Positions 13,722 to 21,040 of a stretch of 21,040 nucleotides of DNA are shown piece after piece. The DNA is from DATAQC01 sp046263055 (GTDB taxonomy: Bacteria; Actinomycetota; Acidimicrobiia; Acidimicrobiales; AC-14). Each line of letters begins with the position of its first letter. Positions within the stretch are counted from its first letter, which is position 1. The notes under the pieces are model-generated. The model saw nothing but the letters and a program-made list of their open reading frames with translations, was not told the DNA's origin and searched no databases. A program made the position numbers and the translations under genes. The stretch covers positions 1-21,040 of the forward strand of contig JBHELO010000106.1 in assembly GCA_046263055.1 (NCBI GenBank), in the 5' to 3' direction.

Positions 13722-15658
13722 TCCACGACCACCCGGTGGGCGAAGGACAAGAAGAGGGACTCGGGCCGCAGGCGGACCAGCTCCTTGCCGGTGCCGTACC
13801 GGCGGCGGTTGCGCAGGTCGGCCTCGAACAACAGCACGTCCTCCACCCGGTCCACGCCGTCGACCGCGTCCAGGAGCTGGAACAGCCCGCCCACGCCCAG
13901 GTCGGTGTCGAAGGCCCACCCCTTGCCGGTGGCGCCACCCACCATGGGGTTGACGTAGCGGTAGAGGGCGTTCAGCGAACGCTGGCGCACGAGGTCGGCG
14001 GGGCGGCCGGGGACGGTGGTCACCCGGGCCGCGACCGTCACGCCCTGGTAGAAGGGCGTGCCCACCTCCACCGACGTGCCCAGCGTCCGGCGGCGGTCCA
14101 GGTAGGCGCCGATCTGAGCCACCAGCTCGTCGCTGACCACGAAGTCGTCCAGCTCCACGTCCTCGGGCGGCTTGTCCACCCGGGGCACGACCAGGAGGCG
14201 GATGGGGCCGCCCTGCTCGGCCGGGGGCAGGCAGCGGGCCCGGGCCACCGCCGGAGCGGCCTCCAGGGTCAGCAGCTCGAAGTCGGCAGCGGTCACCGCC
14301 CGGTTGCCGGTCCGCAAGCGGGCCGGGCCGCGAAGCTTGGCGTTGTCCACCGTCTCGGGGTCCACCCCCCCGTCGGCCGGGCCGAGGTTCTCCACCCGGT
14401 CGATGAACGGGATGGTCGTGCGCAGCACGCTGAGGGTGCCGGCCCCCACGTTGCCCCGGGCGCCGCCGCCCTGGCGGTAGGCGGACACCTCGATCAGCGC
14501 CCCCTTGGGGGGCACCGCCCCGTGCTGGCGGAGGGTGCCGTCGGGGTAGCGGATGATGGGGCCGAACCGGATCTCCCCGCTCGACCCGTCCCACAGCACG
14601 TGGTGATCCTGGGCGGCGGACGCCGCGAAGTCCTCCACCTCCAGCCACGTCTCCGGGCCGTCGGGGCCACGGACCTGCACCTCCTCGCCCGTGCGGCGGG
14701 GCAGCACCGGCGGGCTGCGCACGGTGAACACCTGGCCGGGCTCACCCTCGCTGCGGCCCACGATCTCCCGGGGCCCGGGGCGCCCGTGGTGGGCGGACAC
14801 GGTGCCCCCGAGGCTCACCACCTCGAGGCTGCGGATCTCGGGTGACGCGTCGTAGGCGGGCTCGTCCCCGATGGGGTCGATCAGCCGTCCCCGCAGCCAC
14901 CACGCCCTGCGCTCCCCCAGCGTCATGGGGGCATGCACGAGGGGCAGCAGCAGGACCACGGCGCCGGCCCGGTTGAGGCCGCCGGTGGTGTCCGAGTGGA
15001 CCTGGGCCGGCACCCACTCCTGGCCCGACCAGATCTCCCAACGCAGCGGCGCTCGCTCGGGGTCGATGCCCAGGCCCTGGATGGGCCCGTCCACGTCGAG
15101 GCGCACCACGTTGCCGGCCAGCGAGTCGGCGAAGCCCAGATAGAAGGAGTCGTCGAGCGCCGGCGGGGACGAGGTGAAGCAGGTGATCGTCGCCCGTTCG
15201 TATTCGAGGTCGTCCCAGCGGTCCACGTACCGGCCGTTGGCCGAGGCGGTGAGGAACTGGGTCAGCTCGGGCGGGGCGATGCGCAGGTCGGCGTCGGTCA
15301 TGAAGACCACGCTCTCGGCCGCCCCCCCGGTGGTGCTCACCTCGGTGCCGGCGGGGACGAGCACCGGCTCGACGTCCACCGCCGACAACCAGAACGTGAG
15401 CTCGGCACCCGCCGCCACCGCCGGGAAGAGGGACACCCCCATCAGCTCCAGGAACTTCACGTACAGGCGGTCGGGCACCTGGTTGAGCCGGTAGAGCGTC
15501 ATCTCCGTCATCCAGGCGAAGAGCTCGACGAGGGCGATGCCGGGGTCGGACAGGTTGTGGTTGGTCCACTCCGGGCAGTAGTGCGGGATCAGGCGCTTGG
15601 CCTCGTCCACCAGATCCTGGAACCGGCGGTCGTCGAGGTCGGGGGTGGGAAGGGTCAC
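13718..15658 (-). CDS. Large baseplate wedge protein, TIGR02243 (gpJ/Pvc11-like)
   Basis: 646 residues from GTG 15658, which overlaps the gp25-like stop by 4 nt (GTGA). The frame is open to 15814, but that extension only shadows the gp25 gene. The N-terminus is diagnostic: LDDRRFQDLVDEAKRLIPHY, CPEWTNHNLSDPGIALVELF, AWMTEMTLYRLNQVPDRLYV. A middle insertion domain has beta repeats (about 85-400), and the J-like core follows with AYRQGGGARGNVGAGTLSVL and RTGNRAVTAADFELLTLEAA. The C-terminal part resembles the usual attachment region (RYVNPMVGGATGKGW). These proteins form the wedges that hold the spike and trigger sheath contraction. Length and motifs are normal for the family, with no sign of damage. 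Confidence 0.93.
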   Translation of the reverse strand: MTLPTPDLDDRRFQDLVDEAKRLIPHYCPEWTNHNLSDPGIALVELFAWMTEMTLYRLNQVPDRLYVKFLELMGVSLFPAVAAGAELTFWLSAVDVEPVLVPAGTEVSTTGGAAESVVFMTDADLRIAPPELTQFLTASANGRYVDRWDDLEYERATITCFTSSPPALDDSFYLGFADSLAGNVVRLDVDGPIQGLGIDPERAPLRWEIWSGQEWVPAQVHSDTTGGLNRAGAVVLLLPLVHAPMTLGERRAWWLRGRLIDPIGDEPAYDASPEIRSLEVVSLGGTVSAHHGRPGPREIVGRSEGEPGQVFTVRSPPVLPRRTGEEVQVRGPDGPETWLEVEDFAASAAQDHHVLWDGSSGEIRFGPIIRYPDGTLRQHGAVPPKGALIEVSAYRQGGGARGNVGAGTLSVLRTTIPFIDRVENLGPADGGVDPETVDNAKLRGPARLRTGNRAVTAADFELLTLEAAPAVARARCLPPAEQGGPIRLLVVPRVDKPPEDVELDDFVVSDELVAQIGAYLDRRRTLGTSVEVGTPFYQGVTVAARVTTVPGRPADLVRQRSLNALYRYVNPMVGGATGKGWAFDTDLGVGGLFQLLDAVDGVDRVEDVLLFEADLRNRRRYGTGKELVRLRPESLFLSFAHRVVVE

Positions 15659-16065
15659 TGGGGGCTCTCGCTGGGGATGACGTAGAACGGGAAGACGAGG
15701 TTGCGACGGTCGTTGGTGGTGCGGATCGTGTAGCTGATGTCGATCTCCACCCGGGCGGCGTCGGCCGGGTCGGGGCGGACCACCACCTCCTCCAGGTCCA
15801 CTCGGGGCTCCCACCGCCCGATGGCCTCGCGCACGTGCTGGGCCATGAGGCCCAAGGTGTTGGGGTTGACCGGGGCGAAGAGCAGCTCCCAGATGGCACA
15901 GCCGAACTCGGGGCGCATGACCCGCTCCCCGGGGGCGGTGGAGAGCACGAGTGTCATCCCCCGAGCCACCGCCTCGGGCCCGGTCACGGTGGCGATGGCG
16001 CCCGTGTGGTCGACGTGCAGGGGAAAGGCCACCCCCCGGCCGACGACGTCGGTCTCCACCTTCAT
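15655..16065 (-). CDS. gp25-like baseplate wedge protein (Pvc9-like)
   Basis: 136 residues from ATG 16065, with a purine-rich GGAGGGGCAGGGG just upstream. The gp25/GPW lysozyme-like fold is clear: STAPGERVMRPEFGCAIWEL (42-61) holds the R.MRPEFG hallmark, followed by LLFAPVNPNT, HVREAIGRWEPRV and a terminal strand pattern IDISYTIRTTNDRRNLVFPF. In T4, P2 and eCIS particles this subunit starts sheath assembly from the baseplate. It lies 25 nt after the spike gene and overlaps the large wedge gene by 4 nt, so the two are probably translated in fixed ratio. No catalytic role expected. Confidence 0.93.
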   Translation of the reverse strand: MKVETDVVGRGVAFPLHVDHTGAIATVTGPEAVARGMTLVLSTAPGERVMRPEFGCAIWELLFAPVNPNTLGLMAQHVREAIGRWEPRVDLEEVVVRPDPADAARVEIDISYTIRTTNDRRNLVFPFYVIPSESPQ

Positions 16066-16090
16066 CCCCTGCCCCTCCGGTCGCGTCCCA

Positions 16091-17890
16091 TCAGTTCAGC
16101 TTCACGATGGCGCCCTTGACCTGGGCCAGGGCGCCGCCCTCCACCGACACCATGGCGGAGCCCTTCAACGCCGCCTGGGCGCCTTCCAGCTGGAGCTGGC
16201 CCTTGCCCTTGGCCGCCACCGACACGCCCTCCACCGCCACCTTGGCCCTGGCCGTGATGCTGACGTTGAGGCCCTCCAGGGCCAGGTCGCCCTTGGCCTT
16301 GACGGAGATGCCCTGGTCGCTGGTGATGGTGACCGGCGTGGGCGCCTCGATGCTCACGCCGTCGCCGCCCATGCGGAACTTGGTCTTGCCGTCCTTGTGG
16401 AGGACGGACACGTAGGACTCCCCGGGGGTCTTGGAGTCGTGCAGCTCCACCACGTGGCCGTCATGGCTCCGCCACATCTGCGACACCAGGGCGCCGGTGG
16501 ACTCGTCCACCGCACCGACGTTGCGAGGCGGCTTCTGCTTGGTGCTCCACAAGCCGCCGAGCACGATGGGGCGCCGGAGGTCGCCGTGCTCGAAGGCCAC
16601 CAGGACCTCGTCACCCACCTCGAAGCCGGCCTGGAACCCCCGGGCCGGACCGGCGCCCACGGACGCCACCCGGGCCCACCAGCTCTCGTCCGAGTCGCTC
16701 AAGGTGGGGTACTTCACCTTGACCCGGCCCAGGCGCTCGGGGTCCTTGGTGTTGGTGACGATGGCGATTAGCGGCCCCGTGGCCACCCACGGCTCCACCA
16801 CCCGGGGTCCGAGCAGGTCCACCAGCCCGCCCGGCCGTCGCCCGGCGCAGTGGAACCGGGTGATGTACCCGCGGGAGGTACCTACAACGTGCTCGACGCT
16901 CGTGAGCACGTAGGAACCCGAGAGCTGTTGGCCGACGCCGCTGACGCTGACCTCGGTGCCAGCCCGCAGCTTGGGGTCGCCCACCACCTCCCCCTTGGCC
17001 GTCACCTGTTCCGAGGTCGCCTGGCGGCCGATGGACGCGGCCAGGTCGTCGGCCTCCTTGGGGCTGGTCACGCCGATCTTGCCGGTTCCCCGCTTCACGC
17101 CCACCGCCACCGACTTGGAGGCGGCCTGCAGCTGGCGGGTGGCGATCGGCGCGTCGGACGCCAGGGCCACCCCCGGGCCGCCGGGGCTCGTGGTGCTGGC
17201 CGTGCCCACGATGGCCTGCAGGCGCTCGGGGTCCCAGGCCCGGACCTCCACCGACGAGGCCGACTCCGCCGCCGAGCACCGCAGCCGGAAGCGCAGGAGG
17301 TTTCCCCCGAACACCAGCTTGGGCCCCGTCCCCGCCGACTGGCGGGACTTGAAGTAGAGGGTCGTGTCGTCGACCCACCAGTTGAACCCGGCGGCCATCG
17401 CCCGCTCGGTGAGGAAGGCGAAGTCGGTCTGGGCCTGGAGCAGGTAGGGATGCACGACGGGCGTGGCGTCGGTGTCGGCCCGCAGGCCGTGGTCGGAGGC
17501 GATGGTGCGGACGACCTCGGCGTCGGTGGCCTGCAGGAAGGTCCGCACCCGGGGGCCGCGGGCCAGGCGGTGGGCCCGGTCCAGGCCGGCCACGATGAGC
17601 TCGTGGCGGCCGCCCTCGCCCTGGTCGACGGCCAGGGACGTGATCTCGCCGTGGGTGACCACCACCTCGGCGGAACCGTCGTCGACGGCCAGGTCCACGC
17701 TGTCGCCGATGGAGAAGGTGCCGGCGTCGAGCATGTCGAAGTCGGGGTCGCGGAACCGGAGGGAGAAGCGGTCGGGCAACTGCACGGACTGTTCGACCCG
17801 CACGTCGATGAGGTCGTCGTAGAGGGCGACGGGCAGCCGCCCCCCGTTCAGCGTGACCACCACGACGCCGACCCGGCGGGAATCAGGCAC
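16091..17890 (-). CDS. VgrG-like central spike protein (Pvc8/gp27-gp5-like)
   Basis: 599 residues from GTG 17890; its start overlaps the LysM gene's stop by 8 nt. Residues 1-350 form the gp27/late-control-D hub (VEQSVQLPDRFSLRFRDPDF; QTDFAFLTERAMAAGFNWWV, a strong family signature). Residues 372-450 are the gp5-type OB fold (IAIVTNTKDPERLGRVKVKY; SWWARV..; FEVGDEVLVAFEHGD; RRPIVLGGLW). Residues 470-505 include SHDGHVVELHDSK, and 505-599 are short beta repeats that would wind into the trimeric needle. No extra C-terminal effector domain is fused. It should form the puncturing spike below the tube and carry the PAAR-like tip encoded at 8512-8901. Length is typical for eCIS spikes. Confidence 0.94.
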   Translation of the reverse strand: MPDSRRVGVVVVTLNGGRLPVALYDDLIDVRVEQSVQLPDRFSLRFRDPDFDMLDAGTFSIGDSVDLAVDDGSAEVVVTHGEITSLAVDQGEGGRHELIVAGLDRAHRLARGPRVRTFLQATDAEVVRTIASDHGLRADTDATPVVHPYLLQAQTDFAFLTERAMAAGFNWWVDDTTLYFKSRQSAGTGPKLVFGGNLLRFRLRCSAAESASSVEVRAWDPERLQAIVGTASTTSPGGPGVALASDAPIATRQLQAASKSVAVGVKRGTGKIGVTSPKEADDLAASIGRQATSEQVTAKGEVVGDPKLRAGTEVSVSGVGQQLSGSYVLTSVEHVVGTSRGYITRFHCAGRRPGGLVDLLGPRVVEPWVATGPLIAIVTNTKDPERLGRVKVKYPTLSDSDESWWARVASVGAGPARGFQAGFEVGDEVLVAFEHGDLRRPIVLGGLWSTKQKPPRNVGAVDESTGALVSQMWRSHDGHVVELHDSKTPGESYVSVLHKDGKTKFRMGGDGVSIEAPTPVTITSDQGISVKAKGDLALEGLNVSITARAKVAVEGVSVAAKGKGQLQLEGAQAALKGSAMVSVEGGALAQVKGAIVKLN

Positions 17891-18551
17891 CGTCGCCCCC
17901 CTTCAACTTGGGGATCACGAGGCGGGTGCCGGGCTGCAGCCGCAGGGGGTCCTCGACGCCGTTGGCCCGGGCGATGTGGCGCCACTTGGTGGAGTCGCCG
18001 TAGTAGGCGGCGGCCAGGCGGTCGAGGGTCTCGCCCCGCTCCAGTTGGTGGACCCGGTGAGGGTCGGGCGTGCCCGAGGTGGGGTTCTGGGGGCCCCACT
18101 TGGCGTCCTCCTGGAACTGCTTGAGGGAGATGGACGCCTTGGCCCGCAGCGGTACGCCGCTCGAGGAGAAGTAGGTGAACGTCAGGTTGAGCGACGTGAC
18201 GATGGCCTTGAACGAGTGGAGGTCGCCCCAGTGGAACTTCACCCACGGCGGCCGGCCCTTGTTGCGCTCGGGGTCGTGGCCAGGAAGGTTGGGGTCCACC
18301 TTCATGACGTCCATCAGCTTGTTGGTGTGCTTGGTCACCGGGCTGCCGTCGGCGGTGGTGTCGAAGACCAGCGAGAGGTCCATGGTGCCGGACTCGCCGC
18401 CGGTGAAGAAGAGGTCGGGGGCGTTGCGGCCGGGGACGTTGTCGGACTCCCACAGGTTGGACTTGGCGATGGTCAGCTCCGACGGGTTGAACAGGCACGT
18501 CAGGCGCTGCCCGTTCTCCACCTCGATGTAGGCCTTCTGGGTGGCTTGCAC
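17883..18551 (-). CDS. LysM tube-baseplate connector (Pvc7/gp53-like)
   Basis: 222 residues from GTG 18551, 2 nt after the stop of the upstream gene. The first 160 residues match the eCIS peptidoglycan-binding/connector family: KAYIEVENGQRLTCLFNPSE, then LTIAKSNLW, a mid strand DLSLVFDTT, HTNKLMDVMKVDP and the PPWVKFHWGD motif, LNLTFTYFSSSGVPLRAKAS. Residues 166-216 are one LysM (HQLERGETLDRLAAAYYGD, WRHIARANGVEDPLRLQPGT, RLVIP). In these systems the protein sits between inner tube and spike; LysM may touch glycans or simply act as a structural module, as in gp53. Followed by the spike with an 8-nt overlap. Confidence 0.93.
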   Translation of the reverse strand: MQATQKAYIEVENGQRLTCLFNPSELTIAKSNLWESDNVPGRNAPDLFFTGGESGTMDLSLVFDTTADGSPVTKHTNKLMDVMKVDPNLPGHDPERNKGRPPWVKFHWGDLHSFKAIVTSLNLTFTYFSSSGVPLRAKASISLKQFQEDAKWGPQNPTSGTPDPHRVHQLERGETLDRLAAAYYGDSTKWRHIARANGVEDPLRLQPGTRLVIPKLKGGDGA

Positions 18552-18553
18552 GG

Positions 18554-21040
18554 CTAGAACATCCCCGCGAAGCGGCCGCCCCGCCGCTCGATCTCGGCCA
18601 GCACCCGTTCCTCCAGGCGGTCCACCATCTCGTCGAAGCGGTCGAGGACCTCCGACGTTGTCGGGGAGGCGGCGGTCGTGGGCGTTGCCGCGTTGGTGGC
18701 GCCGCCGCTGGCGGCACCGGTCGTGGTCGCCGCGCCGCCGGTGCCGGTGGGGGTCGGCGACGCGCCGGTTGCCGGTTGGCCTCCGGGCCCGACGGCGACG
18801 GGAACGGCCTGCGATGCGGCGTCACCGGTGCCGGCGGCCGACGCCGTCCCGATCGTTCCCAGGGCGGCGGCGATGTCGGTCGGCACCGCGGCGGTGCTGG
18901 TGCCGGTCTCCAACCGTTGCACGGCGCCAGCGGACGCGGCGACCCTCACCGGTCCCATCACGGGCAGGTCGGCCGACGCCCGCCGGGTCGGTCGGGCGGT
19001 GCGGGCGGTGAGCGCCGCCCGGGCGCTGAGGGCGGCGCGGGCGGGGTCGGCCCGCCGCCTGGCCGTCGGGATGCCCACGCTCCGGCCGCCGGGTCGGGCC
19101 ACCCCGTTGGTGGGGGCGATGGCCGAGCGAGGCGCGGTCATACCGCCGGACGACGCCGGGCCGGGGGCGCGCCCGGCGGGCACGATGGCGGCCGGTGCCA
19201 TGGGTCGACGAGCGATCGGCGGGGGCCCCGGCGCCACCGGACCGATCGGCGCGCCGAGGCCGCCCGGGGACGAGGGACGGCGACCGGTCGCCCGCCCGGC
19301 GTCCGGACCCCGGCTGGCGGCGCCGGTTGGGGAGCCGGGCCCGCCGGCCGGTTCCGGGGCATCCCCCAGTGTGCCCGGCCGGGGCCCGGCACCGGTCCCC
19401 GCCCACCGGGTACCGGCACCGGTGGGCAGCGGCGATCGGGCGATCACCAACCGGGCGGGGGACGCCGGCGGGGCGCCGGGAGGGAGATGGGCGCCGGTCT
19501 CACCGGGGCCGCCCCTGGAGGCGCTCGGCTGGGTGCCCGTCCCCGGCGCCGCGTCTGGTCGCCGATCGGGCATGCGCCGGAGGGCGGTCGGCACCGGATC
19601 GGGACGGCCGGTACCGAGTCGGTGGACCGGCCGCGCCGGCCGGCGCACATCGGCGGCCTGGCGGTGCCGGCTGGCCGGCGACGGACGAGACAGCCGGGTG
19701 TAACCATCGGCAACCGGCGGGGGGACGGGGAGCCCGGCGACAGGAGGCCGGTGGCTGCTGTGGTCCGTCCCCGGCCGCCGCCGGACGGCATGGCCGGCCG
19801 CCGCCGAGATGCCCAGGCCGGGGGCACGGGCCTGGCGGCCGATGAACGGCGACCCGCCGCCGTCGGAAGTCGGCGAGGGAAGATGATGGCCGGCGGCCGG
19901 GATGGATGTGGACGGCGGGAGCACCGCAACGGTGCCGGCGACCTGGCGGCTCGCAGGCGGCTTCGGCCCGAAGGTGGCGGTGCTGCGCCGGACCGTCATG
20001 CCCGAGCCGCCGATGGGACCGGCGCCGCTCCACGCGGCGTGAGGGGTCGTGCCCACCCGGGACCCGGCGAGCACGGCCCGGCCCGAGGCCCCGACGGGGC
20101 CGACGGGTCGGCGGGACGCAACGCCCTGCTGCGGCCGAGCCGGTTCTACCGCCAGGCCACCGGAATGACCAACCGCGGCACGGGCGGCCCGTTCGGGAGC
20201 GTCCGGGCGAGCGGAGGCAGAGCGGGACGGCGGCGCAAGGGACGCTGCCCCGGCGGGCGGGCGCCAAGTGACGAAGCCGGACGAGGCCAGGTCCGTCGGG
20301 CCTGCGGGTGCGGCCGCGCCCAAGGGCCAGAAGGACCTGGCGAGGACGGGCGGCGCCCCGGTGCCCGGACGCCCTGTGGCGATACCCGACCCGACGACGG
20401 TGGCCCCGGGCCCGGGAAGGGAGCCGGGCCGGGAAGGGGCGGCGGAACCGGGCTCGGGGCGGGCGGCGGCGGGCCCAGGAACGGTTGCGGCCGGGGGTCC
20501 CGGGAAGGCGGCCCCCAGGGTCGGGGGGGCGCCGGCGGTGGCTCCCGAGCCGGCAAGGGTGGTTCGGGGCGTGCCATGCCGAGCGACGGTGGGCAGGCGG
20601 GCGGTACCCGCCGCCGTCGGCGCGCTGCCGGCGGGCGCGGCATGGCTGAGCCGAGCGGTGGTGGCCCGACGGGCGGTGGCCGAACGGGACACGAGGTGGG
20701 CGGTCTCCGATGCGGTTCCCGGGAAACCGGCGGGTGGCGAACCGGCGCCGGTCGTCCCAGCCGTGCCTACCCGGCGGGAGACGTCCAGCGGGGACGCTCG
20801 GTGGGCGGTTCGCGGCCCGGGGATCGGGCCGCCGGCTCGTCCCGACCCGGCATGGGTGACCCCGGCCGTGCCGACGGAGCGGGCGACGGCCGGGCGGGCC
20901 GCAACGGGCACCACCCCGGGAGCGCGGGCGATGGCCGGGCGGGCCGGGACGGGCACCACCCCGGGAGCGCGGGCGATGGCCGGGCGGGCCGCAACGGGCA
21001 CGACCCCGGGCGGGCGGGCGATGGCCGGGCGGGCCGGGAC
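18554..21040 (-). CDS. Long Pro/Ala/Gly/Arg-rich low-complexity protein with C-terminal helix, 5' end beyond window
   Basis: At least 828 residues; the frame is open through the right edge, so the true start lies beyond it. Nearly all is low complexity (Pro, Ala, Gly, Arg, Ser) and predicted disordered, with 15-residue repeats near the edge (ARPAIARAPGVVPV) and looser echoes such as RRVGTAGTTGAG. The last about 32 residues differ sharply: a charged amphipathic helix (EVLDRFDEMVDRLEERVLAE, IERRGG) ending FAGMF. A small helical protein with this type of ending often precedes the LysM gene in eCIS clusters (Pvc6-like position); this is recalled, not searched. It ends 2 nt before the LysM gene, so it is in the operon. 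Its codons are real by operon fit and terminal helix, though opposite-strand frames are also open. Function unknown; a flexible linker, ruler or display polymer is possible. Confidence 0.75.
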   Translation of the reverse strand, partial: VPARPAIARPPGVVPVAARPAIARAPGVVPVPARPAIARAPGVVPVAARPAVARSVGTAGVTHAGSGRAGGPIPGPRTAHRASPLDVSRRVGTAGTTGAGSPPAGFPGTASETAHLVSRSATARRATTARLSHAAPAGSAPTAAGTARLPTVARHGTPRTTLAGSGATAGAPPTLGAAFPGPPAATVPGPAAARPEPGSAAPSRPGSLPGPGATVVGSGIATGRPGTGAPPVLARSFWPLGAAAPAGPTDLASSGFVTWRPPAGAASLAPPSRSASARPDAPERAARAAVGHSGGLAVEPARPQQGVASRRPVGPVGASGRAVLAGSRVGTTPHAAWSGAGPIGGSGMTVRRSTATFGPKPPASRQVAGTVAVLPPSTSIPAAGHHLPSPTSDGGGSPFIGRQARAPGLGISAAAGHAVRRRPGTDHSSHRPPVAGLPVPPPVADGYTRLSRPSPASRHRQAADVRRPARPVHRLGTGRPDPVPTALRRMPDRRPDAAPGTGTQPSASRGGPGETGAHLPPGAPPASPARLVIARSPLPTGAGTRWAGTGAGPRPGTLGDAPEPAGGPGSPTGAASRGPDAGRATGRRPSSPGGLGAPIGPVAPGPPPIARRPMAPAAIVPAGRAPGPASSGGMTAPRSAIAPTNGVARPGGRSVGIPTARRRADPARAALSARAALTARTARPTRRASADLPVMGPVRVAASAGAVQRLETGTSTAAVPTDIAAALGTIGTASAAGTGDAASQAVPVAVGPGGQPATGASPTPTGTGGAATTTGAASGGATNAATPTTAASPTTSEVLDRFDEMVDRLEERVLAEIERRGGRFAGMF
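20879..21040. repeat. 45-bp tandem repeat, at least 3.6 copies, running off the edge
   Basis: Copies at 20879-20923, 20924-20968, 20969-21013 and a partial 21014-21040. Each begins GCGGGCGATGGCCGGGCGGG (first copy GACGG). Copies alternate between GCAACGGG and GGGACGGG at mid-unit, so the real unit may be 90 bp. They encode 15-residue repeats in the low-complexity protein on the minus strand. Confidence 0.88.

Noticed and set aside
8512..18551. Type VI secretion system
   Set aside because: VgrG and PAAR-like proteins are shared with T6SS, but DUF4255, the LysM connector and TIGR02242/02243 proteins are eCIS marks, and no TssJLM membrane complex is seen.
18678..19703. Plus-strand 341-residue frame opposite the low-complexity protein
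   Set aside because: It is also low complexity, but lacks operon spacing and an ordered end; the minus frame fits the LysM gene junction and ends in a charged helix.
8512..21040. Contractile-tailed prophage
   Set aside because: No capsid, portal, terminase, lysis, integrase or attachment site in the window, and DUF4255 is not typical of phages. Genes beyond the edge could change this.

Overview
The DNA is very GC-rich, with GTG/TTG starts, overlapping genes and long shadow reading frames on the opposite strand. Gene content (TetR and LuxR regulators, two lipoproteins with lipoboxes, a Thr-rich tail) points to a high-GC actinobacterium, possibly of the Acidimicrobiia. No rRNA, tRNA, CRISPR, integrase, transposase or capsid gene was seen. 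GC content and species were judged by eye, not computed.

Left part, about 1-6260. A 5'-truncated TetR regulator is followed by a short imperfect tandem repeat, then a C-terminal remnant of D-alanine--D-alanine ligase broken by frameshifts. Next come a large multi-pass membrane protein with a soluble C-terminal domain (minus strand), a broken methyltransferase tail, and a membrane-anchored calcineurin-like phosphoesterase whose later metal-binding motifs look eroded. A possible decayed membrane-protein gene lies before 6260. This side looks like a region of gene decay.

Middle, about 6260-8480. Two plus-strand lipoproteins occur: a beta-propeller-like protein and a small cupredoxin with a complete type 1 copper site. 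A strong hairpin and a 14-bp palindrome lie between them. Then comes the first of two paralogous LuxR-type regulators with degenerate receiver domains.

Right part, about 8500-21040: the baseplate and spike half of an extracellular contractile injection system (eCIS, the Afp/PVC/MAC family). The minus-strand operon, in transcription order, encodes a very long low-complexity protein (running off the right edge), a LysM tube-baseplate connector, a VgrG-like spike, a gp25-like wedge, a large TIGR02243-type baseplate protein, a TIGR02242-type tail protein and a small membrane protein with two zinc ribbons. These genes overlap or lie 0-25 nt apart. A plus-strand group converges on it: the second regulator, a DUF4255 (Pvc16-like) cap/terminator protein, and a membrane-anchored protein with repeated carboxypeptidase-regulatory-like domains. 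A PAAR-like DUF4280 spike-tip gene lies alone on the minus strand between the two regulators.

Sheath, inner tube, tape measure and AAA+ ATPase genes are not in the window; they would be expected beyond 21040. The likely working picture is that the minus operon builds the baseplate and puncturing device, DUF4255 finishes the tube end, and the two atypical regulators control expression. The two membrane proteins that meet tail to tail at about 12640 may link the particle to the cell envelope; that last point is inference.
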